Positions 41,001 to 56,000 of a DNA stretch of 64,000 nucleotides are shown here, one piece after another. The position numbers and the translations under genes are program-made. Positions within the stretch are counted from its first letter, which is position 1. Each line of letters begins with the position of its first letter. Under the pieces are notes generated by a model. The model was not told the origin of the DNA. It did not search any database and worked only from the letters and a program-made list of their open reading frames with translations. Source of the DNA: Larus michahellis (lineage: Eukaryota > Chordata > Aves > Charadriiformes > Laridae). Where the stretch lies: NCBI RefSeq assembly GCF_964199755.1, contig NC_133897.1, positions 12,116,992 through 12,180,991 of the forward strand, written 5' to 3'.

Positions 41001-44000
41001 TACTTAACCAAACACGTCAACATAGGTTTTATTTGCTACAAAAGGCCAAGTAATCAGCACATGGATACATACAAAAAACGTTAAACACATTTTGCCACAT
41101 AAAGGAACGCGGAGATTGCTGAGGAGACACAGTTTAATGGCAGAAGCACGTGATCAGGAATGTGAAGCATGGTTTACTGAGAGTCTTCCATACATGCAAC
41201 AGAGAATATACTTGAAGCTAAAGATAGTAAAGGTAGCACGCATGACATGAACCAATGTGGACTGAAGGTCTGTAAGCAATTATTCTGTTCCTTTTCAGTC
41301 TTCCACTGCATAATTTAAATCCTTGCTTTATGTCACAATATTTAGTTACTTGAAAAGCGGTAGACTGATTTTAGTTTCCTTTCATGCAGAGTTGATACAG
41401 TCTTTTAAGCCTTTCCACCCACAGCTTTGCTGCAGTTTTGTAACCTGCTATGATCTTCCCTCATCCATAACTTCAAACTCATCACCACTGAACATCATGT
41501 GAATTCTCAATGCTCCAGTCTCGGGCTCTTTTCTCTGCTGCATACCTCACGTCACCGCTAAGCAGAAAGCTAGAAGAAAAGCACAACTTCCTTTTGGAAC
41601 ACTGCAACTTTGGAAATTTTCTTTTCAGCAGATAAATTCACCTAACCCTGGTAATCTACAGGTGCAGGAACTCCTTTATCAGTTATTTAGATGTTTACTA
41701 CTTAAAACAGCATGCAACATCAACTCCCAATGATTTCTGCCCCGTTTGGGGTATATTACAGAGTACAATTCTTCACATGAGGAATGTCTAGGGCTAAATT
41801 TTGCATTTCTGGAATGCTGGCTGGTAGTTCCACAACTTGTTGAGCACTAAAAATTGCAAGGGAGTTGCACAAATAGATAATTTTTGAATCTAAAGGGGAA
41901 AAGAGTTACCACTACCACTTGATACTTACTGTACAGATACTGATAGTGACCCACCACCAGAGAGAAAAAGAGTAATAGAGCTGCACATGCATGTTAGCCT
42001 CTTTAGCTTGTTATACACAATACAAGATACAATATCCTCTCTAGCTATTAACAACACGATTTTCAGTCTACTAGTAAACTCAGCAGTGTAACAGACTAGT
42101 GCTGAGTGGAGAACTTATTTGAAATATAGGCAATGTTAAAAAAAAACCACAACAAAACCAAGGAAAAATTGGTTATCTTTAAAAATAAAACTAAACCTGA
42201 GTTGATTTATAAAATAATGGCAACAGTCGAGTTTGAAAATCAAAGACAATCACTATGGCATTTGTTATTTTCAGTGTGAATGAAATAGTTACAAGAGCCA
42301 GCTAATATTTGATGAAACCTGCATCCAGATAAAGCTATACTGGACTTGTTGTATAATTTCACGGAAGGATCTGAAAATGCCCACATCTCCAGACTCAATT
42401 TCTAGTCTGTCCCACTGTTGGAAGCTGATAGGTGGGTATTGAGGGAACATGAAAATCCCCTACCTGCTCGGCCAGCTTCCCCAGCCTGTGAGGCTATAGC
42501 AGCAGGAATAGCAGGGATGAGGGAGAGAAGGAAAGAAGGTAACACAAGACGAAAATAATAATAAAAAAATGGGAATGAAGGGTGGGAGAAAAAAAAAGAG
42601 GAGAATGCAAAAAGCAGGGAGTAAAATAAAAAGAAAAACAATGTCAAATACAGGAATCTTACAAATTAACCATCATACCATTAAAGGTTAAAAAAAGTAA
42701 AAAATGAGGTGTCAACATTTTAGTAGAGCAACAGAAGAGACAGCTGTAGACTGCTAACCTTGGACAAACAGACTTAAATGGTTTTAGGACACTACAGACA
42801 ATGTTGTTAGTGGAAAACACGTGTCTAGCATACTCATTTTTTTGGTTTTGGTGAAGAAGTCCGTAAACATTATGTCCCTATTTTAATGCACATCCATTGA
42901 CACAAGGGTTCCAGGTCTGCCATTTCACTACTACAAGAAGTTTGTAAGCGATGTCCTCTGGAAATCAAAAGTAAACTCTCTTTTTGGAAAAAAAGTAATT
43001 AGTATACGCAACAGAGAAAGATACTTACACCTTGTTTCTTACAGATAGACCTGCTCCTAAAGTGAAATAAAATCAAGGCTTCGTGCACAACCTAACTACT
43101 GGAAGACCATACCTAAATGAATTAACTTCATATTTCAATAATTCTTTATTCTTAGTCTATTTGCTATGATAAACAGTGTAATACACATAAAGAAGAGTAA
43201 AATTAAAAGCTGATAAAGCCCCATCAGTTCTTCACCACGATCGATAACACAGCAAAGAGACAAAACACAGCAGTGACTACTCCTAAGCCACTGCTGTCAC
43301 GTGGAGCATCCAACAACACGTGGCGCAGTGGGACTTGCCCTACAACTTGTGAAAATAAACAGCCCTGAGACCACTGGCGTCCCACATCCCTCTCATCAAA
43401 CTTCTGAATTCCAGCAAAGTTAAAGACTGCAGGAAGCTGCCACAGGTTTATTCTTGGTGCAGGGGAAGATGAAGCATTTTCAAAAATAGGGTGCATCTCC
43501 TTATTACATTGCTGCCCCAAAATAGAAATATTCCTAATAATCCAGGTTGAACACTGCAGCGTAACTGCAGAAAGCAGAATTGCTGAAATCCATCAGTTAT
43601 ACAGTTCATTGCCTGTGACTATACTGCAGGTCCAGGGAGGACTCGGAGTACGAGAGCCTCATATGGCTTTTAACTAAGGAAGGGCTTGAGACACTGCAGT
43701 TGAAGTCTCAGCATTATCCTTCCACGACCAGCTGTAGCTGAGATGCTCTGAAAGCATTTCAAAAGAAGCAGAGTCTTAGCCAAGACCAGAGTGACTGACT
43801 GAATCTGTCTGTGCACATTTATTTTGTGAGACAGAGATAGAGAGCATCTGTAATGTCGGTAACAGGAAAAAAACAACATGACTTCTGCTGTATCTGGTAC
43901 TTAATAAGGACGCGTTAGGTAGCGTTCAAGGAAATAAAATGGACCAATCATCATTTTCTGTCTGAAAACAGGTACATCGTAAGTCACATCCCTTGGACTA

Positions 44001-47000
44001 AGTGAATCCCCTGTCTGCGAATAGGCTGCCACCACTGAACCATCCCTGGTCAGTGCAAACTCTGCAACATGCCAGCCTTCTGTTCTCTGGGAAGACATTG
44101 CAGGTCAAAACCGCACAGGCTTACCCCTATAAGTCATCAGCAGGGACAACGATGTGTCAGCACTCGGCCCAGTTTCCACTGAAGTCAAAGGCCAAGGCCA
44201 ATCTCCCCTGCTTCCCACCCAGAGTTAAAAACCAGGAACTAGGCAATCAGAAGTCCTAAGGATTTAAAAATAACTGTTGTTTTGGGTGTTGTTTTGTTTT
44301 GCTATCTAAGGATGTGCCCTCAATGTTTATTCTGAGTCTACTTCTGCTCCAGGGATGCTCAGAAATGGAATTTTTGATGTAACTTAACAATCTCACATAG
44401 GCAAGCACAGCAGCTGGAGCTGTGAAAAGAACTTCGTGGCATGACTCATAGTAAAGGTGGGAAAACACAGAATCTGAGGCAACTCACTCTGAGCTGCACC
44501 ACATTGCTAAGTGTGAATCATACCTCAGATAAAGTGCACAGTCTCCTGTCGCACTCTTCGCAGAGCTATGCCTTATTACTTTTAATATGGAAGATCCTCA
44601 AAATGTGTGATCTATCACTAAGTAAAAAGTAACGTTAAATTTAAGTCCTAAATTCACTAACAAAGTTCTCCTTGCTAGACAGTGAGGGAAGGATTAATTT
44701 CATATAACTTCAGCCATCAAAGAAGAAAGTGTGCAGTGTAAGGTAGGAAGTATCTCCTGATGTTGATGAATCCCGTCCCAAGATGGGCACCTGAGACAGG
44801 CAGAATGAAGGTCTCTCTAGAAGTATTTCTTTGATTCTCCTGACTATAGATGAATATTGGATAACGCACTTAACCTTGCCATCTCACTTAGAGGTGACAT
44901 GAAAGCATCAAGATGAATCCTGCTCTCCTGCCCTAGCTTGAGCAGATCTGTTAGTACATTTTCAGGGTTAACAAAGTAAAATGAACAACTTCTAGAAGTT
45001 TTTCCTCAACTGAAATTGAGTAGCAGGTTGAATAAAATGAAAATATTTATTTCAAGTGTTTAAATGAAAACTAGCTAAAATTCTAGAGACTGATCTGTGC
45101 TGTTGTAAGAAACAGACTACTTTTCATATCTATTTTTCTCTCTCTCTTGAGAACGCTAAGATGCTAGTTAATGAGAATTAAAATATGCTGGATGAAATCT
45201 TTTCATCTCAGAAATCCCTGGACCATTATCTGTGACTATACAGCCACAAAAGGTCAGATATTAATGGTATTTAAGTGCCTAAGGATGAAGAGAGTTATAT
45301 ATTTTCAAAAGCACACCTCTCAAAATGTAGTCCAAAATGATTACATCAAAAGAAACATAGAAAATTTGCTCTACATTTGAGAGGACATAAACTCAAATGA
45401 CAACACACTAGTCTGATCTTAATCCTGAAATTAAGATAATTTGGTAGACTAAGGCTCTTTTGTACCAAAGGGATTATCACAATGATTTCCTTTTTAAAGT
45501 AATCTTTAATAAAAGGTCCAATTCCGCTATCAAGTTTTTATACACACAGACACAAACATACCCCCCCCCCTTCTTTTTCAAGGCTGGAACAACAGTAAAA
45601 GTTTTTTGGAATAAACAGGATACCTTCCCCTCGAAACACTTGAGTCTTAAATTTGTCAAAAAAATTGGAAATGAAGTGAAGAAGGTATCAAAGACCACAC
45701 CCAAGTTGTGTTAGAGGCAGCCCATAGAGAAGAACGCCTGGATAGGCTTTTTATTGGTAAGAGTCAATAGCTGAATACTGAGATATGTTTAGAAAACTGA
45801 TTAGTAGATACATATACTAGAAAGACCATAGAATAGGCTGGATCACAGTTATCCCTGCGGAAGATGGTGTTCCAGGAACCATGTGCTGATCTCATGGATG
45901 ACACAACTTGGAAGAAAAAAAGCAAAGGCAGATGCTGTTGACTCAAACATCTTTAGAAGTATTTTTATGCAATGTGAAGAATTCAGAAATCTTGACCCAT
46001 CTCTGGAACATATTGGAGACAATGCTAATTTCAGGAACATTGTTGATCAAGGATTAAAATTCGTTCTGTGTCTCAGCCCAGAAAACAGAATAGTCCACAA
46101 GCTATTCTGGAATATCACTAGCCTTAAAATTCCAGACAGTTTGGAAAGAGCATTCAGTGTAATTCTGTCTTTGGCAATGTCTACTACCAAATGCTTCAAA
46201 GGACACAATCCTGTATCGTTATATTCTCTATCAAAATGGCATGTTTTGCTGTGATGCTTCTAAGTAACATCTCTAGTATTTTTTCAAACCCCTTTAAAAC
46301 TTGCCAAACTACCCTCAGCTTAAATGCTTCAAAAACCATTCCACTTGGAAGGGTAACGTTACTAAATATGGCCTGTTCTGAAATGGCTTTCTGCATTCCA
46401 GCCACACCACTCTTTAGACAGTGTATGGCTTTTAGTTTGTCCTATGGACTGAGATGCCACATCTTAGTGGAACTCAATGAAGCCTGACACTAAACTATAT
46501 GATCAGCCAGGCTGCTAATCACCTCACTCAAGGCTCTCATGCTGTGCTGTTCTTAAATTCGTAGTCAGTATCATTAATAAAATTCCTTCAGAGAGTTATC
46601 CACTTTTACAGTTTGATTCAAGAACTCTGTCAAGAATTTCTGTAGAGAGCCATCTAAGAAGCAAACTTCAGCTAAGGACAAAAGGCAGATATACATAGCC
46701 AAGCAAAAATCCAGCCTAACTCCATGCTGATTAGGACACCCAGTTTTTCTGAGTGTATTCAGCTTTCCTGCACATTTGTAGTGAGTTGACCCAGACAGCA
46801 GCTAAGTACCCACCCAGCCGCTCACTCACTTCCCTTCCAGCGGGACAGGGGAGAGCACAGGAAAAGCAAAAGCGGGAAAACCTACAGGATGAGATAAAGA
46901 CAGTTTAATGAGTGAAGGAAAGAGAAAAAAACCCCAAGTGATGCAAAAGCAATCACTCACCACCTCCTACAAGCAGAACAATGCTCAGCCAGTCTGTGAG

Positions 47001-50000
47001 CAATGGCTACTTTGGAAGACCCTCTCCCATTTTTTTAATGCTGAGCATGACATGATACGGTATGGGATATCCCAGGTAAGCTTGGGACAGCTTTCCTGGC
47101 TGCGTCACCGCCCAGCCTCTTGCTCTCCCCCAGCCTACTCGCTGGGGGCAGTGGGTGGTGGTGCAGCGGGCAGAGTGAGAAGCGAGGAAAGCCTTGGTGC
47201 TGTGCAGCACTCTTCCGCAGTAGCTAAACCACTGCTCTGCCATCAATGCTTTTTCAGTCACAAATCCAAAAGACAGCTCCGTACGGGCTGCTATGAAAAA
47301 GTTAACTCTACCCCAGGCAGACCCAGTACAATGTTACTTCCAATGAGGCATACTTGGGCTTTGAACTTGGCTTACTGCTGCTTAGTATTGTTCCCTGGTT
47401 TTATCATTTGTTCTGAACAAATCACTTATCTCATAAGTGAAGCAGCCACCATGAACAGTCTACAGATCACTGCAAGTCTGAAGTGGAGATTTTCATTAGT
47501 GGCAAGCAAACTTCTGTGGCTAATTTGTCCTTGTTACCTACAGCATCCTTCAGGTCTGGTCCCTCTATGGACCATAAGCCAGAGAAGTTCAGTTATTTTT
47601 CAGAAGTAGCTCCATCACAGCTGCAGGGGGGAGCTGACAGGTCCCATCCTGATCTGTTGGGAAAGTCAGAGCAGGTGGCCGTGAGGTATGCCATCACCGC
47701 CCTCCTTCCCCTCCTCTGTAAAAGACAACCCATGGGCACTTCAAAATGGCTGACGATACAGGAGCAAATTAGAAAACTATTGTTACCAAGTAACCAGATC
47801 ATGTCTTTCTCCTCTGTTTTCCCTTTCTACTCGAGGGAAAGTAGTGTCCTTGCTGCCTGCTGTGCCCCTCCCAGCCAAGTATTCAAGCTTAGTCGGGTTG
47901 CTGCCTAGGAAAGCACACCAACCTGCACCTGCTAACTGGACTAAACAGGTACCATCCAAATTGTCCTGTCTCGGGTGGGAGCGCCCAAAGATTTCCTAGA
48001 TGTTTTCCTAGATTTCCTAGATGTTTTCTGAGCTGTCCTCTCTGCCTTGTCATCACCCAGGACTCTAGATATGGAGAAAGCAATGAAGAGGCCTGTACTC
48101 TTGCAAAGAAACATTCAGTAAAAGAGCTTTCAAAACCTCAGTCAGTACTTTTTGTATCAAATTCATGACAGAAATATGGGGGAAGATGCTGCTTGAGTTC
48201 ATAGACGTTTTTAACCTACAAGATGTATTTTTCTCTCAAGACTATTAAGCTTTATTAGGGTAAAACTGTTTTGAACGATTCAAGTGCTGCTTTTGAGACT
48301 ACGGGAGATTTTCTTTAACTTTTATTCCTGGGTAATATTTATGGCAGCAATTACAGAATGTCGAACTAAAGAACTCTACCTCTGGGACACAGAATGAGCT
48401 TTAACCCTGCTCAGCTTTGCCTTGTCGTATGTGTGATATTTGATAGTAGTACTTAAAGTCACCCTGGGCTGAAGAGATACTCTGCTGGTAGTCAGAGAGA
48501 AAGTAAGCAGTACCGGAGATGTGGCATACCTCTTGTATTCATATTCTGGTAACATGCGGAACTATAAGGTCATTTTTAGCCAAGGTCTGATGAAAGCGAG
48601 GATTCTTTAGTGATGTTGAACAGGGCAAGAGACTAAGGCAGGCATAAAACACAGACATATTGGTCTGTGATGAACCCATAACCTGTTATTTGTCACATTT
48701 TTTTGAAAAATAAAAAATCTTTACATTTATAACCAGGAAAAGAACAGCAAATGCCTTATTTGCAGTGTCACTGAGAAGATGTATTCTGGCTTCCACACCT
48801 AAGCAATTGTGCATGTTACATGCATGAGAAATCCTTTAATGTAAACTACGGGTAACTGCCAGGTTAGAAATGTGGGATGCACCATATAGGCAAATTCTGC
48901 TGGGGAGACAGTGACTTTGAAGAGGTTAGAGACAGGGTAGGTGACCAAATGGACATGGAACTTAACAGCCAATGCAGCTGCCAATGCAGAAGATGATTCT
49001 TGTATTATTTAAAAAGATTATAAAGTCAGAAATCATATTATATCTGAGTAGGACACCGGTGGTATTACTACAGGAATAATATGTGAAGCTCTGATACCAG
49101 ATTTGGAAGGACAGAAAGAGATCAGGAGTCATAAAAATGAGACACAGATTAGGAAAGCATGTCTTAAGATTCTTTATCTATTTATCAAACACTAAGATGT
49201 GTATTAGAGTCATGATAGAAATGAGATTCTTTATTCTAGATTAGAAAAATGTAATGAAATAAAAAATCTCTTTCATTCTGTTTTGGTCCACTAATCAGAA
49301 GAAAGCAGCCAGGGATAATATAGGATTTAACCTTCATTCTCCAGGAATTTTCCATTGTAAGCAATAAACTGTGTGCAGAAAATATCTATCTAGTTAATTA
49401 AGTAATGGTTGGAATTATTTTCTGAACAGAAGGAATTAATTTTGTAACATACTAAAGTGAGCACTTGGAAACTGGATTTTACATTACACGACTAAATACT
49501 ATTTTTGGGGTACTGAGTACACATTCTGTCACTACCATGTGCTTTTCTGAATTACTGTATTCATGGGCAGAATAAATGCTATGATTGCAACATGAGAGGG
49601 ATGAATAGTTGACAAAGTAACAGAAATCTGCTACCTGTATATGCAAGAACATTGAGTACCACATGCATTTTCTTAATATGTTTACAACCAAGCAGCCAAA
49701 GGAAATATAATGAATGCTTCTTACTGAATACCATTTTCTTAAAATAGCTTTGAACTTGAGGAGTGAAAAATCTTACCTGCAAACATATTGCCAGGTTAAC
49801 TCTACAGCCAAGTGATGTGCTGACAGCCCGTGGATGGAGACCGAGGTCTTTAAATAATTTTGAAAATGACTGAGTAAGAGCTATCCGAGGTCGTTCTTCA
49901 GCCACTACTACACATGTCCGTACACGTGAAAGGTCCAGTCCCCTTGCCTAAAAAGAAGTTAAAATGTAACAAAGGCCACAAATGGGCAGATTTAATGAAA

Positions 50001-53000
50001 AACAGTTAGTAGTGCTTAAGTGTGTTATGTGGGTATTATGATTCAAGAGGAAGAGCAGTAAAGAGGCTAAGGTGCCAGTATAATTTCCATCTTTCCTGGA
50101 GGCTGGACGGCCAGATGACAGTCTAACAGCTGTAGAAGAGCAGGCACACTTGCTTGTCATCTCAACGTTAGCACGTTGGATGAAACGGATATGCTAATTC
50201 AGAAGGGAGGGAATGCCACTTCCCAATATTAATTCAGAAGGCCAGGGAGTAATAGCAAACAGGAAGCAGTGTCTAGCCTTGGAAAAACTAATTAGGAAAT
50301 TATTACACGAGCATGGTAAGGGCTGGAGACATTATTAGCGTCAGCATCCCAAGATCTAATTGATTTCAGTAGCGTACTGGAAAATCTAGATGACTTCAGA
50401 AATGTACCTGGCTACGTGGCTTTTAATTCTGCAGAAAAAAAAAGAGAAGATACACACCTTCCCCCTGCCCCCACCAATGAAGACAATCCAGTTAAAACAA
50501 TCAGTGCTTTTAAGTATGTGACTATTTAACTACAGGGGCCAAAACCAAACTGGTACTTCATATAATCAGGGAATTCATAAAACATAATATACAATGTAAT
50601 ACTGCTTGGGCCTCTTGGACGTTTACACCTCTGTTTTCCAACACTTGCCTTCCAACACAGGCTGCAACACACATCAGAAAGCTTAGGTAAATAAGAGCCT
50701 TTCCTTGATGTTTAAAAGCCTTGTGATCTGGAAGAGAATGACTGATATTCATACATAGCCTTTGGTACGGAATAACACGGGTTCTGCGGAAGCTGCCCCT
50801 GCCCTCTGATGGTGGTCTCCTCACTGCAGACATTTAGCACAGCCGTTGATGGCAGGGAAGGCTCCCAAACACCACCGTGCAGACGGCGGGCTGTGCAGGA
50901 TGGCGGAATTACTCACCTTCAGTGACTCTGTTTGCGAACCGAGTCCCTTAGTACAAAGCTCCATGACCGAATAGGAACAAAAAGTGTCTCTCACTTTGTA
51001 CTGACTCACGGCAAGAAGCCACAGAGCGGGATTGGTCTCCAGTTCTGAGGGAGGAATCAAGATAGACTGGTGTCCTGAATAAACGCTGTGAAGACACAAG
51101 ATTCATTAACGCACGCTAAAAGCCTGTGTCCACAGATGTTTACAAGCTACGGGGCACTAGAATATAAAGTTTAACACAGCACTGGATGAGCCATGTAAGG
51201 TCTTACAGTGCTCTACAGTAGTGTAACACAAAGTTTAACTCTTGTTTTTCGTTATACCTTCATAGTCTATGAGGAATCGTGAGGGATGCGGGCAGAACAT
51301 GCTCCTAAAATACTAATTTACTCAAAATGCCTGTGGAATTTGCTGTTAGAACTGTACCGAAGAGAGCAAAATAGCTCGGTTATTAATGGTGCTAATAAAC
51401 AGTATTATAATATCAACAAAAATTATGTGTTGCTGACAAATAATTAAGATTGAGTAATTATCATTTTAAGATACCTTGATTAAAAGAGTACTTGATTGCT
51501 TAACATGGAAATAACCCCTCTCCTGCTGAGGCAAACAAGAGGTTTGCAATCATTTTCAAGGGAGTAAATCTGGCCCAAATTTAACAACACATGTGGCTTT
51601 AAATTTCTTCTGTGAAAGTTTTATGAACTTTTAAAACACAAATATACTACATCTCTTGTTTATTGGATACCCAGTGAGCATAAGTATTGAGAAAAGACAC
51701 TTATCAGGGTCCCCTGAAGGAAACAATTATGCGAGAGCTAATTTCTCTGGTACACAGGAGTCTCCCCAAGGGAAAAAATATTCCCAGTTTGATGTCTTTA
51801 TTTCCCATGGGTCCCGTGTTGTTCGCTCATCTCAGACAGGCAGATTTACCATCAATTTTACAGTCCTCTCACATCTTTATTTGTGATTTGTAGATATTTC
51901 AAATCGGAAAATGGTCATAGCATAAAACCCCAAAATCACAGAAGTTCGGAGAAAGGACCATAAAGCCCCAGAGATTTATGATGCACATAAGAGAAATTCA
52001 TTTGTGACTTGAAATGCCAGCCTGGTAAAGTACAGCTGACGTTTTCAAAGCCGGGTGCCCGAGGTAAGACACGAAATGGAACTTTATTTTCAGGAATACG
52101 AGCATCTCTGTAACATTTGACATTAGGAAGAAGATACACACTTTTGCAGTTCTTGAAGATGGGCTGCTCACACAACTTCCCTCTGTGGTGAGTGAGTGCC
52201 CCCACTCCCCCCAAACCCAGATGAGAGTGCTTTCAAAAGCTGTGCAACTTATAACAAGGTTTGTGTGACCTGGCTGTCTTTACTTGGTGCGATAGAGGCA
52301 TAAAAGGTGTACAAGTCCAGCCACAATGCCAGTTAATAATCCAAATAGTTTAGGTCTCTGCTGGAGTACGAGCCAGAGGATGTCATGGAATATATATGAA
52401 CTACAGTTCAAATAATTTCATTTATCATACAGTAAAAATTTTATCTTAGACTGCTCATCCACATTTATGCCATTCGTGATGATTCATGACCAGTGTCTTG
52501 CCACGAAGCGATGTGTTCTCGGATACGGTCGACATAACGACTACAGCACAGGACAGTCAAATGAAGCATTATGCTTTTATGTTGCTTTTATGGAATCAGA
52601 ATAAAGTATGACTGAACCTTGAGCATGTGCTTCATAAACATGTGAAACGAGATGTTGGCAAAGTTAGCCAAGCCCGAAAGGAGTATGCCCTGAGCTCAAG
52701 TGACAGATCAAACCAGCTAGGGAGTAGTAACAGTTTTTACTATAAATATTACTTCACTTTTTTCTTCTCAGCCAATTCCATCAAGTTTAGGGCCCCACAA
52801 ACAATCAAGCCGTATGATCTGTCTGGTAAATACATAATTCTTACAAAGAGGAAGCTGTAACCGCTTCAGTAAGAACCCGGGACGGGCTCCAATCTGTACA
52901 GACACAGTATACAGAGATTCAGCGTCAAACCTTTTCCCCGTCCCTGAACTCCTCTAGTTGATGAAGCCAGTATCAGCCGAAAAACACCCACCCCTGCACA

Positions 53001-56000
53001 ATAATAAACAAGCTGCCAGGGGGTCAAATGTGTGAGAATTATTACTGAGAACCACATTAAGATCCCTTAAGTGCCATTTATTCAAATGGGCAGAACATCC
53101 CAAAATAAAAACAAAATCAAAAATACAAACTTTATCCCTGTACTGAAAAGTGCCCACACAAACTCCACAGTAATAAGGGAGGAAATAGCTGCATTGCTTT
53201 CAGGAGAAGAACAGGAAATTGATTCCAAGTGCATTTTACCAGGAAATAGTCCACAATGGTGGAATTTGGGAATACAAATTTACACCAAAGACAAATCTTT
53301 TTCCCCTCGGCAACACTAATGAGTTGGGGTGAACTGTCTCCCTCTCTTGATCAACTTACACTGGGCAAGTAAGAAAGATACTCGTGTTTGGTCTTAACCT
53401 CCCACCAACGGCCATGCTGCAAAGCATGAGGATTTGGATGCAAAATAGCTGTATCTTCTCCAGACTGAGGAAAAAAAAACATTCTTATGATCAGACTTTG
53501 ACTAAAAAAATCATTTTGGTTAGACAAAAATAAATAAAGACATTGCCAGGACCTTTTCTGAGTTTTCTAATCCCTCAGAAACATTAAGTTCAGAATTAAA
53601 CTGCAGAGTTATAACTCTGCAGATAGATAACAAGGAGTTATCTAGCAGGAAGGAAACTTTCTGTGGTGCAGAACCTCAGACATGTGCTGCTCTTGTCTAT
53701 ACAGTACCTAAACCTACAGAAAGATGATGCCATGCCTGGAAACTTGATGACCAACACAGGCTTTGCCTACTGAGCTGTGGTTTAGTAACCCATGCATATC
53801 ATCTGATTTGCTAGAGCAGTTGGTGGAGCCAGGAGAAGAACTACAAAGACATACTTCTATGTGCCAGCGCCACAGCTGAAGTGGTTTATGCAGCACCTGG
53901 CCACCACGATGTCAGTCAGAACTTGGCTCACCTCCCCGAATCAATCTTGGAAACATTATGCAGGTTTTCTGGATCGCTCCAAGCAACAAAACGTTCCTGG
54001 TAGCCACATACCCCTGCAAATTCGCCGACTTTATACTACCATGTTAACCCCTGAGAAGCTGTATGTCACCAATGTTTTGGTGGAGAGAAGCTAAGAAAAA
54101 AAAGATACTCCCTTGCATAGCTGGCTGAAATGTTTCTACCACTCCGGTAGTTTCAAATCACTGTGAGATGTTTGAGGGTGTTTGCTTAATATGGATGTCA
54201 ACAACCAAGCAGAGGACCATACGCTTGAACAGACTGCAGTTGTGGAAGGCTGCCTTGGAGATGCTGGATAAAGCTAGATACGGTCCCAAACCTATAGGAA
54301 GTTCTGTCAATGCCGCCTCCATGTAATTCGAGGTATGGCAGAGATGTCTGTTAGGTACATCTAGGTATGGTACTTTCTAGATATGGTAGAGTTCATCCTG
54401 AAACTGAGGCACTGAACAAACAGACAGTTCCATCTCGCCTTGAAACACAACAGTCATCAACAGATGGTTAAGCCGTCAGCTTTGCTAGTCTCATACTGGA
54501 AGTAACAGGGGGATCAGATGGGATATTAGGAAAAGCTGGGGGCTTAAATATAAATTGTAAAAGCTAAAATTACCGTTCTGAAATTGCAATATATAATATA
54601 TTGGAGTAGGCACAAGAATTTAGTTATGTAAATACTGGGAAGGAAGCCGAAGCAAGATTGTTTCTTCCACAGCTGTAGATATTTGTTGTCATGAAAGTAA
54701 TTCCATCTCCTGATACAACTCTTGCAACAGGAGACGACACAGTGCAGAACTGCAGAGCCTATCTGACAGACCTGGACTTCTGTTTACCAGTCTCCACCGT
54801 TTTTAGAAAATGCAAAAGGAGCAGGTTAAACAGAAGACAACAAAGGAGAGTGACTACAGAGCATCCCTGCATCATCTTGTCACAATGACTTTTGGGATGC
54901 AGACGCAGAGTGAAACGCAGTGGTAGCTGAGGTGGGAGATCACCTTTTAGACATGCTGTCTTCCTTCAGGGGACTGCAAAGCAATCTGGGGGAAAAAAAG
55001 TATCCACGTGGTGGACAAAGCCTTGGATCTTGGCAGTAAGTGAAGAGCCTTGTCTGCCTGCACTGAGCAAGGGCTGCCCAAGGACAGGAACACTCACGTT
55101 AAACGCACCAGGATGTATTTTGGTATGACGGCGCCATCTGATCACAACACCGGTTCCACTGCCTGGCAGGCTGTTTTGGCAGCATATGGAGATGCCTGGA
55201 AGGACATCTTGGCAATTAACTGTTCCACTGAATCAAAGATTTACCCCATGTTGTGCTGAGGAAGATTAGCAGTAAAGTCTGAGGTTTTATTATAGTTCCA
55301 GAAATTTCAGCAGGGCAATAAATGCTGACAAATGGCAATTGCAATTTGCAATTGCATTCTGGCAGGCCACTGACCCGCTGCTGCCCTTACTTCTGGTGTC
55401 CTCAGGTGGTATGAGCTGCTTTCCCACTTAACTGCAGGGGGCAGGTAGGTACTGCTGAGTCTTCTAAGTATACGCACATAGTTTCTGCATTTCTACAGAT
55501 GATATTTGACATTTGATGATGAGAGACATGCATGGGAACTGGGCACCTGGTAGAGCCTGAAATAATTGAGTTGCCATGTCCATGATCCAAAGTCCATGAA
55601 AAGAGTCTGCATGCTGAGGGAACCTGAACGGGACCGAGCAAAAGCCTTCACAATTATCTGGACCAGAGCTTGTAGGAAGGATGGTACAGGCCACAGATGA
55701 CAGTGTTTGGGCATATGTCTGGCCTAGGCTTCATAGGACTTCGGCCAAAATTAGACCTTCAGTTCTGGAGACCCAATACGCTCACAAAAAAAGAGGCTTT
55801 TGGAGAACAAGTAAAGGACCTCACACCACCTGCAGAATCTAAAGATGCCCAGCTGGCATACAGTGCACTAGCAGCATGACTGTACATGGTAAGCAGATAA
55901 GCAATCAGTACTGGAGAGACAGAGACACCTCACAAAGAAGTTTAACTGATGTAGAGCAAAAGGGATCATTGTGTAGGGTATGCGGATTTCCCCAGAAAGG

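Larger units (their letters stand above)
40771..49776 (-). other. DIP2C long intron (9.0 kb)
   Basis: This lies between exons e and f. It holds the solo LTR (46777-47330), a 21-base tandem duplication (47990-48030), purine-rich DNA at about 42515-42640, a poly-C run near 45560 and a possible ancient repeat at 44105-44260. Otherwise it is AT-rich sequence without a supported gene. Confidence 0.88.

Noticed and set aside
43901..44098. Minus-strand 65-codon frame with balanced protein-like composition
   Set aside because: No splice sites join it to DIP2C in phase, and no known domain is recognisable.
46908..47609. A 233-codon open frame on the plus strand, the longest in the window
   Set aside because: It begins inside the solo LTR and runs out into intron. 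It lies antisense to the LTR, has no recognisable domain and no splice context.
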